A DNA stretch of 64,000 bases. Source: RI-153 sp963721725. Lineage in GTDB: Bacteria > Chloroflexota > Anaerolineae > Caldilineales > Caldilineaceae. The number at the start of each line of letters is the position of its first letter. Position 1 is the stretch's first letter. The translations under genes and the position numbers were made by a program. The DNA lies in assembly GCA_963721725.1 (NCBI GenBank), contig CAVRLX010000024.1, forward strand, positions 1 through 64,000, written 5' to 3'. The notes under the pieces are model-generated. The model was not told the origin of the DNA. It saw nothing but the letters and a program-made list of their open reading frames with translations, and ran no database searches. This document shows positions 28,189 to 38,592 of the stretch, piece after piece.

Positions 28189-28745
28189 CCCTATCTGCTT
28201 TTCTCGCCCCCATCTCATCCTGGCGCAGCCGCCTCGTGCGCGATCTCGAAGGCGACGTGCTGGAGATCGGCGCGGGCACAGGTCTCAACTTTGAACACTA
28301 CCGCCGCGCCCGCATGGTCTCTGCCATTGAGCCGGACCCAGACCGCGCCCAGGAAGCCGCCGAGGCTGCCGCCATCGCCGAAACCATTAACGGTATCCCT
28401 TTTTCGGTGGACGTTGCCCCTGCCGAAGCGCTGCCCTATCCGGCCCACTGTTTCGATGTAGTGGTCAGTTCGCTGGTCTTCTGCTCGGTGGATGATCCCC
28501 ACACCGCCCTGGCCGAGATTGACCGGGTATTGCGGCCTGGCGGCGTGCTTTGGATGGTGGAGCATGTACGACCACAGACGCCGCTACTGGCCCGGTTGGC
28601 CGATGTCGTTACGCCCCTGTGGCAGCGTGTGGCCCACAATTGCCATCTCAACCGGCCCACGCTCGCTTTTCTCCACGACGCCGGCTGGCAGGTGGCGATC
28701 CAACGGCGGCGCGGCATCTTTCTCAAATTGCGAGCGACCCGATGA
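28185..28745 (+). CDS. Class I SAM-dependent methyltransferase
   Basis: The SAM-binding loop is clear (VLEIGAGTGLNFEHY), followed by the acidic residue of motif II (IEPDPD) and the motif IV/V region 'DVVVSSLVFCSVDDPHTAL' and 'LRPGGVLWMVEHVR'. This is the methyltransferase_11/UbiE-type fold, of the small variety often called METTL7-like. The N-terminal region is short. It overlaps its neighbours by 4 bp on both sides, so all four genes of the cluster should be made together. Substrate not predictable. Confidence 0.88.
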   Translation: MTLSAFLAPISSWRSRLVRDLEGDVLEIGAGTGLNFEHYRRARMVSAIEPDPDRAQEAAEAAAIAETINGIPFSVDVAPAEALPYPAHCFDVVVSSLVFCSVDDPHTALAEIDRVLRPGGVLWMVEHVRPQTPLLARLADVVTPLWQRVAHNCHLNRPTLAFLHDAGWQVAIQRRRGIFLKLRATR

Positions 28746-29866
28746 AATCGATTGCCTATTTTGTAACCCCCCACGGCTTCGGACACGCCACCCGCGCCAG
28801 CGCCGTGATGGCTGCACTCATGGCGCGCTGGCCTGGACTGCGCCCCGAAATTTTTACAAAAGTACCCGAGTGGCTCTTTCAAGAATCTCTGCCCGCGGCC
28901 TTTGGCTATCATTCGCTCTTTACAGATGTAGGGCTGGCCCAAAAGGACGCCCTCAGCGTGGACCTGAAGGCGACACACGCCCTGCTTGAGCAGATGCTGC
29001 CCTTTGACGCTGCCTGGGTGGATGCCCTGGCTGCCAAAGTCATCGATCTGGGCTGTGAGATGATCTTTTGCGACATCGCCCCGCTGGGGATAGCCGTTGC
29101 CAAAGCGGCGCGGATTCCGTCTGTACTCGTGGAAAATTTCACCTGGGATTGGATCTATGGAGGGTATACCAAGCAGGCCGATTGGCTGCCTCGCTACATT
29201 GACTATTTGGCGGCCCAATTTGACGCCGCCGACTATCACATCCAGACCCAACCTGTACCTGCAACCCCTTCCCGCACAGCGCATTGCATCGTTGCACCTG
29301 TGAGCCGCGCACCCCGCACCCCGCCACTCCTGATCCGCGCCCAATTGGGCATCCCCGCCGAAGCGGCTCTGGTACTCGTGACGATGGGTGGCATGGAGTG
29401 GGCGCACACCGGGCTGGAGCGACTGGGCCACGATCCGTCGCGGCACTTTCTCTTCACCGGCAAGGGCGTGGAGAGTGGGTTGCCTGCCAACGTCCACATG
29501 ATCGGCCAAAATTCCGGCTTCTTCCACCCCGATCTGGTGGCGGCTAGCGACGCCGTGATTGGGAAAATTGGCTACAGCACCCTGGCCGAGGTCTATCACG
29601 CCGGGATTCCCTATGGGTATATTCCCCGCCAGCATTTCCGCGAATCCGCCGTATTGGCGGATTTTGTGGGGGCACAGATGCAGGGCTTCGCCATTGATGA
29701 AACGGCATTCACCGATGGTCGCTGGCTTGATGCACTGCCCCCTCTGCTTTCATTACCACGGCGTTCGACCTCCGCCCCCAACGGGGCCACGCAGATCGCC
29801 GATTTCTTTGCCCAACCTACGCCTGTTTACACTCACGCCATCCACTCTGAAGGGAGCACCGTATGA
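28742..29866 (+). CDS. Glycosyltransferase-like protein (GT-B, MJ1255 type)
   Basis: The N-terminus MKSIAYFVTPHGFGHATRAS carries the glycine-rich loop of the GT-B fold seen in MJ1255/VC2487-type glycosyltransferases (Glyco_trans_1_3) and in the N-terminal domain of L-arabinokinase-like proteins. The C-terminal half has the donor-site-like stretch GKIGYSTLAEVYHAGIPYGY IPRQHF. ATG 28742 overlaps the methyltransferase stop (ATGA); a longer in-frame reading from 28550 would run deep into that gene and is rejected. Donor and acceptor are unknown. Confidence 0.75.
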   Translation: MKSIAYFVTPHGFGHATRASAVMAALMARWPGLRPEIFTKVPEWLFQESLPAAFGYHSLFTDVGLAQKDALSVDLKATHALLEQMLPFDAAWVDALAAKVIDLGCEMIFCDIAPLGIAVAKAARIPSVLVENFTWDWIYGGYTKQADWLPRYIDYLAAQFDAADYHIQTQPVPATPSRTAHCIVAPVSRAPRTPPLLIRAQLGIPAEAALVLVTMGGMEWAHTGLERLGHDPSRHFLFTGKGVESGLPANVHMIGQNSGFFHPDLVAASDAVIGKIGYSTLAEVYHAGIPYGYIPRQHFRESAVLADFVGAQMQGFAIDETAFTDGRWLDALPPLLSLPRRSTSAPNGATQIADFFAQPTPVYTHAIHSEGSTV

Positions 29867-30864
29867 CCACCCAAGTTCGCTGGGGGATTCTCTCCACCGC
29901 CAATATTAACAGCGCGCTGCTTGATCCGATTCGCAAGTCGGATCGAAGCCATCTAGCCGCGGTTGCCAGCCGCTCGCTGGAAAAAGCCCAAGCCTATGCC
30001 CAAAAAGAGGCCATTGACAAAGCCTATGGCAGCTATGAGGAAATGTTGGCCGATCCCAATATTGACGCAGTTTACATCTCGCTGCCCAACAGCCTGCATT
30101 GCGAATGGACTGTTAAAGCTGCCGAGGCGGGCAAGCATGTGCTCTGTGAAAAGCCACTGGTAGTAACATTGGACGAGTTCGACCAAGTGGCCGCCGCCGC
30201 CAAGGCCAACAACGTCACCGTGACCGAAGCCTTTATGTATCTGCACCATCCACAAACGCAAACGGCGCGCCAGATTGTCGAAAGCGGGCGACTGGGCCAG
30301 CTACAGTTGATCCAGGGCTGGTTTAACTTCTATCTTTCGCCAGCGCGCGCCGAAAACATCCGCCTGAGCAGCGAATTGACCGGCGGCTCGTTGTGGGATG
30401 TGGGCGTCTACCCGAACAGCATGGCAGTCTACATGGCGCAGCCGTCTGCGCCGCGCACCATCTCGGCCAGCCAAATTGTGGGCGAAACCGGTGTGGATGT
30501 TGCCATGCGGGGGCAGATCGATTTTGGCGATGGGCTGGTGGCGCAGATTTCGTCGGGCTTCCGCACGCCCTTCCGCGAAGGGGTCTATCTTGTGGGCAGC
30601 GAGGCGATCCTGCACATTCCCGAACCGTGGAAGCCGGGGCTGAAGGGGGCCGACAGTGTGATGCACTTGACGGGATTGGATGGCAAACGCGAGGAGATTG
30701 TGACGCCCGCCGTAGATCCCTATCTGTGCGAGGTGCAGGCCATGGAAAAGGTGATCCTGGACGGGGGAAATCCTGTGGTTTCGCTAGAACTAAGCCGCGT
30801 CTTTTTGCAGAGTGTGCTGGGACTTTATGATTCCGCACGAAGCGGCAAAACGGTGGAAATCTAA
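29863..30864 (+). CDS. Gfo/Idh/MocA family oxidoreductase
   Basis: This is an NAD(P)-dependent sugar-type dehydrogenase. The Rossmann N-terminus (WGILSTANINSALLDPIRKS) lacks the strict GxGxxG but has the family form; the conserved EKP with the catalytic lysine is at 'VLCEKPLVVTLDEF', and the C-terminal beta-sheet domain includes GGSLWDVGVYPNSMAVYM. The length of 333 aa is typical. It overlaps the glycosyltransferase-like gene by 4 bp and ends the operon; a hairpin at 31021-31050 lies 150 bp beyond. In context it probably acts on a sugar nucleotide or glycoside. Confidence 0.88.
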   Translation: MTTQVRWGILSTANINSALLDPIRKSDRSHLAAVASRSLEKAQAYAQKEAIDKAYGSYEEMLADPNIDAVYISLPNSLHCEWTVKAAEAGKHVLCEKPLVVTLDEFDQVAAAAKANNVTVTEAFMYLHHPQTQTARQIVESGRLGQLQLIQGWFNFYLSPARAENIRLSSELTGGSLWDVGVYPNSMAVYMAQPSAPRTISASQIVGETGVDVAMRGQIDFGDGLVAQISSGFRTPFREGVYLVGSEAILHIPEPWKPGLKGADSVMHLTGLDGKREEIVTPAVDPYLCEVQAMEKVILDGGNPVVSLELSRVFLQSVLGLYDSARSGKTVEI

Positions 30865-31020
30865 AACCGGGGGACCAGGAAGCATCAACTCGACGGCGGC
30901 AATGTGACAACAATGAAAGCAGTGGTGTGGCGGCGATGAAGCCGGGCCGCTGCTTCCTGGCTGAACAGGAGTATAGCACCCCTTTTTAGATTTTCAAAGG
31001 ACAAATTTAGGACGAGGAAA

Positions 31021-31050
31021 GAAGTCGAACTTTTTGGAAAGTTCGACTTC
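31021..31050 (+). terminator. Hairpin between convergent genes
   Basis: A 13-bp perfect stem (GAAGTCGAACTTT / AAAGTTCGACTTC) with a 4-nt loop is followed by TTCTCTTTTT on the plus strand, a Rho-independent terminator layout for the upstream operon. It also lies just past the corrected stop of the leftward GH32 gene, so it may work in both directions. Confidence 0.7.
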
Positions 31051-31074
31051 TTCTCTTTTTCCCTCGTCTGCCCG

Positions 31075-32443
31075 TCACAGGGCCAGCGCCCAAACGTCGA
31101 GCTGCGTGGCGAGTGGCGCTGCCGCCCTCGGCCACAAGATCGATGGCTATGCTCGTCTCGCTGGGATAGAGGCGACTGCTGAGACAGCGGTGCCCGTTGG
31201 CGAAGACTTCCAAGATGGAGTGATCGAGGAAAACGTGCAGATCCAACGCTTCGTTTGCGGCCAGATCCAACGGGACGGCGCGCACATCGCTGTGGTTAAC
31301 GGGGTCCAAACTGGCATGACTGCGGTCGATAAAGAGGGTGCCCGCGGTGCGGTGATAGCCAATCACCGTGCGCTCAGAACGGTCGGCGGCACAGGCCACA
31401 TGCAATTCGACACGCTCTGCCGTGCCCGGCTCGATGACCGCTCGGATCTCCAGGGCGGCTCCGGCGATCTCGTCCAATGTATGGCCGCGAGTGTCGATTT
31501 GTAGGCCGTGGCGTTGCCAATGCTCTGTGCGCAGGGCTTGCAGTTCGGGGGCCGGTGCAAAGTGGAGCGTGCCGTTTTGCAATGTCAACACCCGCGGCAG
31601 CGACATGACGCCGTTCCAACCGGCGGCGCGGGCAGCGCTCTGCTCCCGGCCTTCCCACAGCCAGCCCCACATGAGCCAACGCCCACGTTCATCCTGCATC
31701 ACCTGCGGCGCATAGAAATATCCGCCATCGTCCAACGCATCGAAAAATTCGGGCGTGAATTTCTGGTCGGCATAGCGGCCCACGGCGAAGATACTCTTTT
31801 GCAGCGGAATCGGCGAAATCAGCAGCACGTGTTTGTCTCCCAATGGGAAGAAGTTGGGACATTCCCACATGGTCCCCGTTTCGGCGGGATCGCCATCACA
31901 CAGGCGCCCCAGGTAGTCCCAAGCCAGCAGATCCGACGAACGATAGAGCAGGAGCGTGCCCCCTTCGCCCTCCACGCCAGAGCCAATGACACCATACCAA
32001 AGATCGTCTTCGCGCCAGAGAAAGGGATCCCGAAACCCGGTAACCGATAGCCCGGCGGGCGGCGCATCGATGACCGGATTGGCGGCGGGCTTCTCCCACG
32101 TTTTCAGCCCGTCATGGCTGATGGCAACGCACTGTACCTCTGGGCTGATGCCCGTATAGACCAGTGTGGGTACGCCGCCGTTGTTGACAGCACAGCCCGA
32201 AAAGCAGCCGTCTTTGTCCGGTCCGCCGGGTGTGGGCGCAAGGGCAATGCCCCAATCCTCCCAATGCACGAGATCGCGGCTAACCCCATGTGCCCAGTGG
32301 ATGGTGCCGTGGAAAGGGCCGTGGGGGTTGTACTGATAGAACATGTGATAGTCGCCGTTCCACTGGATCAAACCGTTGGGATCATTCATCCAGTTGGCCG
32401 CCGGCAGCAGATGATAGCGCGGGCGATGATGGTCACTTTTCAT
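31075..32443 (-). CDS. GH32 glycoside hydrolase (sucrose/fructan hydrolase), one-base frameshift at the end
   Basis: GH32 enzymes cleave beta-fructosidic bonds in sucrose or fructans. The three catalytic blocks are visible: WMNDPNG with the nucleophile Asp near residue 20, FRDPFLW, and MWECPNFF with the acid/base Glu. ATG 32443 (MKSDHHRPRYHLLPAANWMN) puts the first block where the family has it; the upstream start at 32515 is not needed. Near 31111 one extra base changes the conserved C-terminus; removing it gives 'ATQLDVWALAL' followed by a stop at 31075. No signal peptide is visible, so the enzyme is probably cytoplasmic. The LacD-type aldolase gene lies upstream on the same strand. Confidence 0.88.
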
Positions 32444-32585
32444 AGGTTTTCTTTCTACGCTGGTTGGTCCGATTTCAATGTTATTTGCAATGTTATTGAT
32501 ACTGCGCAGCGCCACAAAGGAACCGTTTCTGCTCTTTGAAACCTGTCCTTGTGTGCGGCTGCGGCGTATAAAAATGGAGAGGCGG

Positions 32586-32637
32586 ACAGTCTCTGCCCAT
32601 CATCCAATGCGCCGATGAATCCGGGCAGTCACTGTCC
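32586..32637. repeat. Imperfect inverted repeat
   Basis: GGACAGTCTCTGCCC and GGGCAGTCACTGTCC pair at 13 of 15 positions around a 22-nt loop. It lies between the aldolase stop and the GH32 start and could be a terminator or a processing hairpin. Confidence 0.45.
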
Positions 32638-32648
32638 CCTGGGGATGT

Positions 32649-33608
32649 CTACACGGCTTCAAGTTCTGTGCCGTCGCGGCTCGGATAAAATTTCGTAAAG
32701 GGTTTCCCCAAAGCCTGCACCAGATAGCCCAGTTGTTGAAGACGCTGGGTGGCGGTGCGATAGAGAAACGCTGCGCGATCAGTAGAATTCATGGCAATGC
32801 CTTCTTTCCAGATGGCCCGGCCACAGAGCATGCCGCTGGCCCCCTGTTCACAGGCCACTTTTAATTGTCGATAAAACGTCTCATACTCGACACCAGCGCT
32901 GAGCAAAACCCAGGGGACGGCACACGCTTGGCTCAGTTCGGCACAGGCATCGGCCCACTCGCCTTCATCTTGGGTCTGGCTGACATCGACGGGGAATTCG
33001 GCTTTGAGCACGTCAATGCCCAGCGGCACAAGCCGCTTTGCTGTTTCGATGACCAAACGACGGCGCTCGGCATTGGACACTTTTTTCACACTTCGGTCCA
33101 ATGAATAGTGAAGCGGTTCTACAAAGAGCGGCAGATTGGCGGCGTTACACATGGCGACAACCTGCGAGACCAGCCCCTCTTGATCGGTGGCATTGGCGGC
33201 ATCGGGGTGATAGTAGACGAGAAGTTTGACGCCATTGGCGCTGGCCTTGCTCATCTTCTCCACGGTCCAGTTGTCGAGCAGCGCGGTGCGGCGTTCGGTG
33301 GGATCGCCTTCGTAGCCAGATTTCTCCAATGCCAGCAACAGCCCGCTTTGGCCGCTCAACGCGTTATCGGCCACACAGACGGGGTAGCCATATTCGACAT
33401 CGAGCAAGGTAGCGCTGGCGTGGGGCGAAAGCACGCCGATCACGTCGCGCTTAACCTGCCCCACTTGGGCAAAGCTGACGGCATCGGGATTTTTGTCGTC
33501 GATCATTTTGATCAGACTACCTCGTTGATCCATTGCCAACATGGAAAATGTGCCGCCAGCCAGCGCACACTGTTGTAACGCCCGGCGTTTGCCTAGAGAG
33601 AGTGTCAT
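32649..33608 (-). CDS. lacD: Tagatose 1,6-diphosphate aldolase-like protein (LacD family)
   Basis: This is a class I (Schiff-base) aldolase that in the family splits tagatose 1,6-bisphosphate into dihydroxyacetone phosphate and glyceraldehyde 3-phosphate. The N-terminal 'FSMLAMDQRGSLIKMI' and the strand carrying the catalytic lysine 'LGIDVLKAEFPVD' are diagnostic. 'VPWVLLSAGVEYETFYRQL' and 'SGMLCGRAIWKEGI' form the phosphate-binding end of the barrel. The length (319 aa) matches LacD. It starts 4 bp after the methyltransferase gene and lies upstream of GH32, so the three may be co-transcribed. The exact sugar is not certain. Confidence 0.82.
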   Translation of the reverse strand: MTLSLGKRRALQQCALAGGTFSMLAMDQRGSLIKMIDDKNPDAVSFAQVGQVKRDVIGVLSPHASATLLDVEYGYPVCVADNALSGQSGLLLALEKSGYEGDPTERRTALLDNWTVEKMSKASANGVKLLVYYHPDAANATDQEGLVSQVVAMCNAANLPLFVEPLHYSLDRSVKKVSNAERRRLVIETAKRLVPLGIDVLKAEFPVDVSQTQDEGEWADACAELSQACAVPWVLLSAGVEYETFYRQLKVACEQGASGMLCGRAIWKEGIAMNSTDRAAFLYRTATQRLQQLGYLVQALGKPFTKFYPSRDGTELEAV

Positions 33609-33612
33609 GGGT

Positions 33613-34371
33613 CTATCCTTTTGTTGAAGAGGAAGTTACACGGTGGAGAAGACCATATAGATTCAGATCGCCCTCTTTGCCATCGGCGCGGAAGTGCTTG
33701 TGAATCGCCAGTTCGGCATCCGCAGCCAAGCGCGATAGTTCGGCTTCGTCCACTTGATGGACATAGCGCACGGCGTGGACACCACTTTTCCACGGCAAGA
33801 GCGCGTCACCGGGATCGACATCGGCTGCGGAAAGCCCCACGTCGGCCCAGTCGATCTGCTTTTCGACAAAGCGCGGGCTGCTGAGAAATTGCCAACACGA
33901 AAGAATTACCCAGCGGTGGCTGAGATCACGCAAGGTTTGCACCAACTTGAGGCGTAGATCGTAGCCGGGGAGATGCTGAATGGTGGCAAGGCAGATGACC
34001 ACATCAAAGTGTTGACCGGCCAACGGCGCTGCCCAGGCGGGATCGGCCAGATCGGCCTGCATGAAGTGAGCGTCAAGGGCGGGCAGAGCCGCAGTGGCTT
34101 CTTCGGCCAGCGCCAGCAAACGCGCATCGCCATCCACGCCGACGTACGTACAGGCAATCCCCTGCTCGGCCAGCAAGCGCGCAAAGCGACCATTGCCACA
34201 GCCCACATCCAACACGGTCAGGGGATTTTGTTTCGTGCCAGCCTGAAAGTACGGTAAAATAGCAAGTTGACCGGGCGTCCACCCCTGGCGCGTGGCGTCG
34301 AAATGGGGGGCAACGGTGGCGTAAAAGTGCCGATTCAAATCGAGGAGTCTCTGCGCTGTGGCGGATTGCAT
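33613..34371 (-). CDS. Trm9/ALKBH8-like SAM methyltransferase (candidate tRNA wobble-uridine methyltransferase)
   Basis: The SAM loop is VLDVGCGNGRFARLL. Several features match the eukaryotic Trm9 layout: 'HFYATVAPHFDATRQ' before the SAM motif (Trm9 has a YNEIAPHFSQTR block), an 'ATIQHLPGYDLRLKLVQTL' block, a late 'GDALLPWKSG' block followed by RYVHQVDEAELSRLA (compare the VPW and RYYHLYREGEL blocks of Trm9). Trm9 methylates cm5U34 in tRNA to mcm5U34. It lies divergently 24 bp from elp3, whose product makes cm5U, which fits this role strongly. The functional call is by pattern and neighbourhood; a generic methyltransferase is the alternative. Confidence 0.65.
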   Translation of the reverse strand: MQSATAQRLLDLNRHFYATVAPHFDATRQGWTPGQLAILPYFQAGTKQNPLTVLDVGCGNGRFARLLAEQGIACTYVGVDGDARLLALAEEATAALPALDAHFMQADLADPAWAAPLAGQHFDVVICLATIQHLPGYDLRLKLVQTLRDLSHRWVILSCWQFLSSPRFVEKQIDWADVGLSAADVDPGDALLPWKSGVHAVRYVHQVDEAELSRLAADAELAIHKHFRADGKEGDLNLYGLLHRVTSSSTKG

Positions 34372-34395
34372 GGCGTTTGTGTGAAAGTAGCCTTT

Positions 34396-36153
<1,758 letters not shown>

Positions 36154-36188
36154 GGAATTCCAGAGAGAAATATAACGCGGAGAAAGGC

Positions 36189-36250
36189 AACGCGGAGGCC
36201 GCGGAGATCGCAGAGTTTTTACTCTCTGCGATCTCCGCGGCCTCCGCGTT
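36189..36250. terminator. Long perfect hairpin between convergent genes
   Basis: Arms of 27 bp (36189-36215 and 36224-36250, starting AACGCGGAGGCCGCGGAG) pair perfectly around TTTTTACT. The right arm is followed by AAAAACC; on the minus strand the hairpin is followed by a short C/T mix. It lies between the elp3 stop and the leftward lipoprotein stop and probably ends both transcripts, but its sequence also belongs to the AACGCGGAG repeat family (14034-14120 and 12586-12617). Confidence 0.65.
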
Positions 36251-36260
36251 AAAAACCTAA

Positions 36261-37262
36261 CTAGCGGCGGGCCAATACTGGATCAGGAAGATGAACAGTC
36301 AGATCGAAATCGGTGGTGGTAACCACGGGCAACATTTGGTAAACCGTGGCGAGAATTTCGTTCATATTCATGCCAGGGGCCATCATCTCCAACAGGCCAG
36401 TTTGCCCGGCCAGGGCCAATAGATGTTGAAGTTCGCCATCGCCCCAGGTGAGTGTGGGCAATGGATTGCCGTTGACGGCGATTTGAATGCCTTTGGCGCT
36501 GGTGCTAATCGTGATGTTGCTGACGCCTGATGTGCCCAATCCACGCAGGAGAGTGGGGTTCACGCGCAGCACATAAAACGGAATGCCAGTGAGCGCGGTC
36601 CACTCGGTATCGGTGAGGTTACCCACGCGCCAACTGCCATCGGCGGCATAAAAGACGGGCAAGTTCACACGGGGCGGCGCGCCAATCGTGGCGAGGAACT
36701 CCTCTTGGGCCTGTTGGGCCGCAGCCGCAGCACTGCCATCGCCGTTGATATAGAGCGGGATAGTTGCCATGCCCTCGGCAACGGGCAGATGCACAATCAC
36801 GCCGATGCCAATTTGGGCGATGACAGGCAGGATTTGATCAAGCATGGGCACGGCCATGCCCAGATCGCTCAGGGCGTCTGCCGTGGTGGTCAGCGAATTG
36901 CCGTCATAGGCAATCGAGGGGATTGGCTGGCCGTTGACCAGAATGAGCAGCCCACTCTCGGTATTATTGACCTGGATATGCTGGATGTTGCCGCTGATCA
37001 AAAAATCGACCCAGGGTTGCGGAATGCTAAACGCGCTGAGATTGAAGCCAACCAGTTGGGCTAATTGGGCAACGGGAACATTGCCAACCGAAGCAGTGCC
37101 GTCTTGGGCAATGTTGACGACGACGGCAGGCAGATCAACCACCATGCCGCGGGTGGAAGCCTCGCCAGCAACGTCAACCGCCGAGCGGGTGGCACAGCCA
37201 GAAAGGGTAAAGAAGACAATGAGCAGCCAAGTTGCCCAGAGAGAGAAACGCCGATTCCGCAT
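36261..37262 (-). CDS. Lipoprotein of unknown function
   Basis: A GGAGG site 7-11 bp upstream selects ATG 37262 (MRNRRFSLW). The signal ends with a lipobox LSGC, so the protein is probably lipid-anchored outside the membrane. The ~310-residue mature part has two roughly symmetric halves, each with a pattern of short beta strands around 'NVPVAQLAQLVGFNLSAF / GLLILVNGQPIPSIAYDG' and 'TWRVGNLTDTEWTALTG / GIQIAVNGNPLPTLTWGDG', suggesting an internal duplication. I do not know this family. It sits between elp3 and phoU but has its own ribosome binding site and a terminator-like hairpin before it. Confidence 0.75.
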   Translation of the reverse strand: MRNRRFSLWATWLLIVFFTLSGCATRSAVDVAGEASTRGMVVDLPAVVVNIAQDGTASVGNVPVAQLAQLVGFNLSAFSIPQPWVDFLISGNIQHIQVNNTESGLLILVNGQPIPSIAYDGNSLTTTADALSDLGMAVPMLDQILPVIAQIGIGVIVHLPVAEGMATIPLYINGDGSAAAAAQQAQEEFLATIGAPPRVNLPVFYAADGSWRVGNLTDTEWTALTGIPFYVLRVNPTLLRGLGTSGVSNITISTSAKGIQIAVNGNPLPTLTWGDGELQHLLALAGQTGLLEMMAPGMNMNEILATVYQMLPVVTTTDFDLTVHLPDPVLARR

Positions 37263-37398
37263 GTGGGACCTCCTCCACAAAATCAGCCACGGTGATATGA
37301 CGCGCCTATGGCTGTATCAAAAACTCTGCTCATTTTGCCACGTTCGCTGAAATGTGCAAATGTCGATGGGTGAAGGGAAAGGGTGAGGGGGTGCTAAA

Positions 37399-37434
37399 GA
37401 GAAAGCAGATTGGCTCTGCATCGTCTGCTTCCTC
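37399..37434 (-). terminator. Probable phoU terminator hairpin
   Basis: GAGGAAGCAGA and TCTGCTTTCTC (minus strand) pair with one mismatch around a 14-nt loop and are followed by TTTAGC. It lies 20 bp beyond the phoU stop, the expected place for the end of the pst transcript. Confidence 0.45.
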
Positions 37435-37453
37435 TTCTCTACACGGCGACGGC

Positions 37454-38113
37454 TTAGGTTGCGTCCATCTCTACAAGTTCGCCGGTGACGGTGAAAATAA
37501 TGCGCTCGCACAGATTGGTGACGCGGTCGGCGGCGCGTTCGAGATTGTGGGCCGCCCAGAGCAGATAGTTGGCGCGGTCAATGAGTTCGGGCTTGCGGAG
37601 CAGGATTTCGATAATGTCGCGCTGGACACGGTTGTAGAGTTCGTCGACTTCGTCGTCTTCCAGAGGCAGGGTACGCGCCACATGGAGATCTTGCGCCACA
37701 AAGGCATCTAACGCCCGCCGCAGCATATCCAACACTTTGTCACACATTTTAGGAATATCGACCAGAGGTTTGATCAGCGGCTCGCGGCCCATGAGCACAG
37801 TAATCTTGGCAATGCCTTTGGCATAGTCGCCGATACGCTCTAGTTCCGAGGAGATTTCCAAAATGGCGGCCAACAGACGCAGATCGCCGGCCATAGGCTG
37901 CTGTGTCGCGATCACGGTCAGACAGCGCAATTCAATATCGTAGCGCTTGGTGTTAATGGCCTGATCCGCCTCCATCAAAAGCTTTCCGGCGTCTACATCT
38001 TGGTGTTTCAAGATTTCCACAGATTCGCGCAGGGCCTGGATCACCATACTGCCCATGATGAGGATTTCGTCTTGAAGTCGGTTGAGTTCTGTTTCAAATA
38101 AGTTACGTGGCAT
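37454..38113 (-). CDS. phoU: Phosphate signalling protein PhoU
   Basis: PhoU couples the Pst transporter to the PhoR kinase and lowers Pho regulon expression when phosphate is plentiful. The 219-residue protein has the two three-helix PhoU domains, with the metal-binding motifs 'EADQAINTKRYDIEL' and 'DDEVDELYNRVQRDIIE'. It starts 11 bp inside the end of arsC, so it is translated together with it, and it is the last gene of the pst cluster. Confidence 0.95.
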   Translation of the reverse strand: MPRNLFETELNRLQDEILIMGSMVIQALRESVEILKHQDVDAGKLLMEADQAINTKRYDIELRCLTVIATQQPMAGDLRLLAAILEISSELERIGDYAKGIAKITVLMGREPLIKPLVDIPKMCDKVLDMLRRALDAFVAQDLHVARTLPLEDDEVDELYNRVQRDIIEILLRKPELIDRANYLLWAAHNLERAADRVTNLCERIIFTVTGELVEMDAT

Positions 38114-38591
38114 GCTCAGTTCCTTTTACCCTTTCAGCCGAGGCAGCATCCCAGAGGGTGGGGATAATTTGGTCCAGATAGTTTAACACAACATGGCGGA
38201 TCTGATCACGCACCTCTCGGAACAGCGCCAGTCGCTCCGATTCGCTGCCCTGGGCATGGGCAGGGTCTACAAAGCCCAAGTGACCCTTCCGGCCTTGTCC
38301 CAACCAGATCGGGCAATTTTCGGCGGCACTATCACAGACGGTTACGACTAGATCAAAGGGCTGCTGACGATAGACTTCGACCGATTTGGAGTGGTGTTGC
38401 GAAATATCTATGCCAAGGTCTTGCATGACAGTCATCGAGAGCGGATGCACATAGCCCGCTGGTGTAGACCCCGCCGAGAAGGCGCGCCATTGATGGCTGC
38501 GCAGTGCGTTGACTAGCCCTTCGGCCATCTGGCTGCGACACGAATTGCCTGTACACAAAAAGAGCACGCTAAATTTTTCTTGGGGCGTCAT
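38103..38591 (-). CDS. arsC: Arsenate reductase ArsC, thioredoxin-coupled (LMW phosphatase fold)
   Basis: The 162-residue protein begins at ATG 38591 (MTPQEKFSVLFLCTGNSCRS). It has the phosphatase loop C13-TGNSC-R19 and the two resolving cysteines C86 and C93 in 'VVTVCDSAAENCPIW', which match the Cys10/82/89 set of the thioredoxin-dependent Staphylococcus aureus enzyme; 'DPAHAQGSESE' is the later family motif. It lies 1 bp after pstB and overlaps phoU by 11 bp. Pst systems import arsenate as well as phosphate, so this placement suggests a built-in detoxification step. A protein tyrosine phosphatase role is the alternative, but the extra cysteines argue against it. Confidence 0.88.
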   Translation of the reverse strand: MTPQEKFSVLFLCTGNSCRSQMAEGLVNALRSHQWRAFSAGSTPAGYVHPLSMTVMQDLGIDISQHHSKSVEVYRQQPFDLVVTVCDSAAENCPIWLGQGRKGHLGFVDPAHAQGSESERLALFREVRDQIRHVVLNYLDQIIPTLWDAASAERVKGTEHAT

Positions 38592-38592
38592 C

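Noticed and set aside
28436..29635. A 399-codon minus-strand open frame
   Set aside because: It lies opposite the methyltransferase and glycosyltransferase-like genes, which have clear motifs and translational coupling. It is a GC-rich shadow frame.
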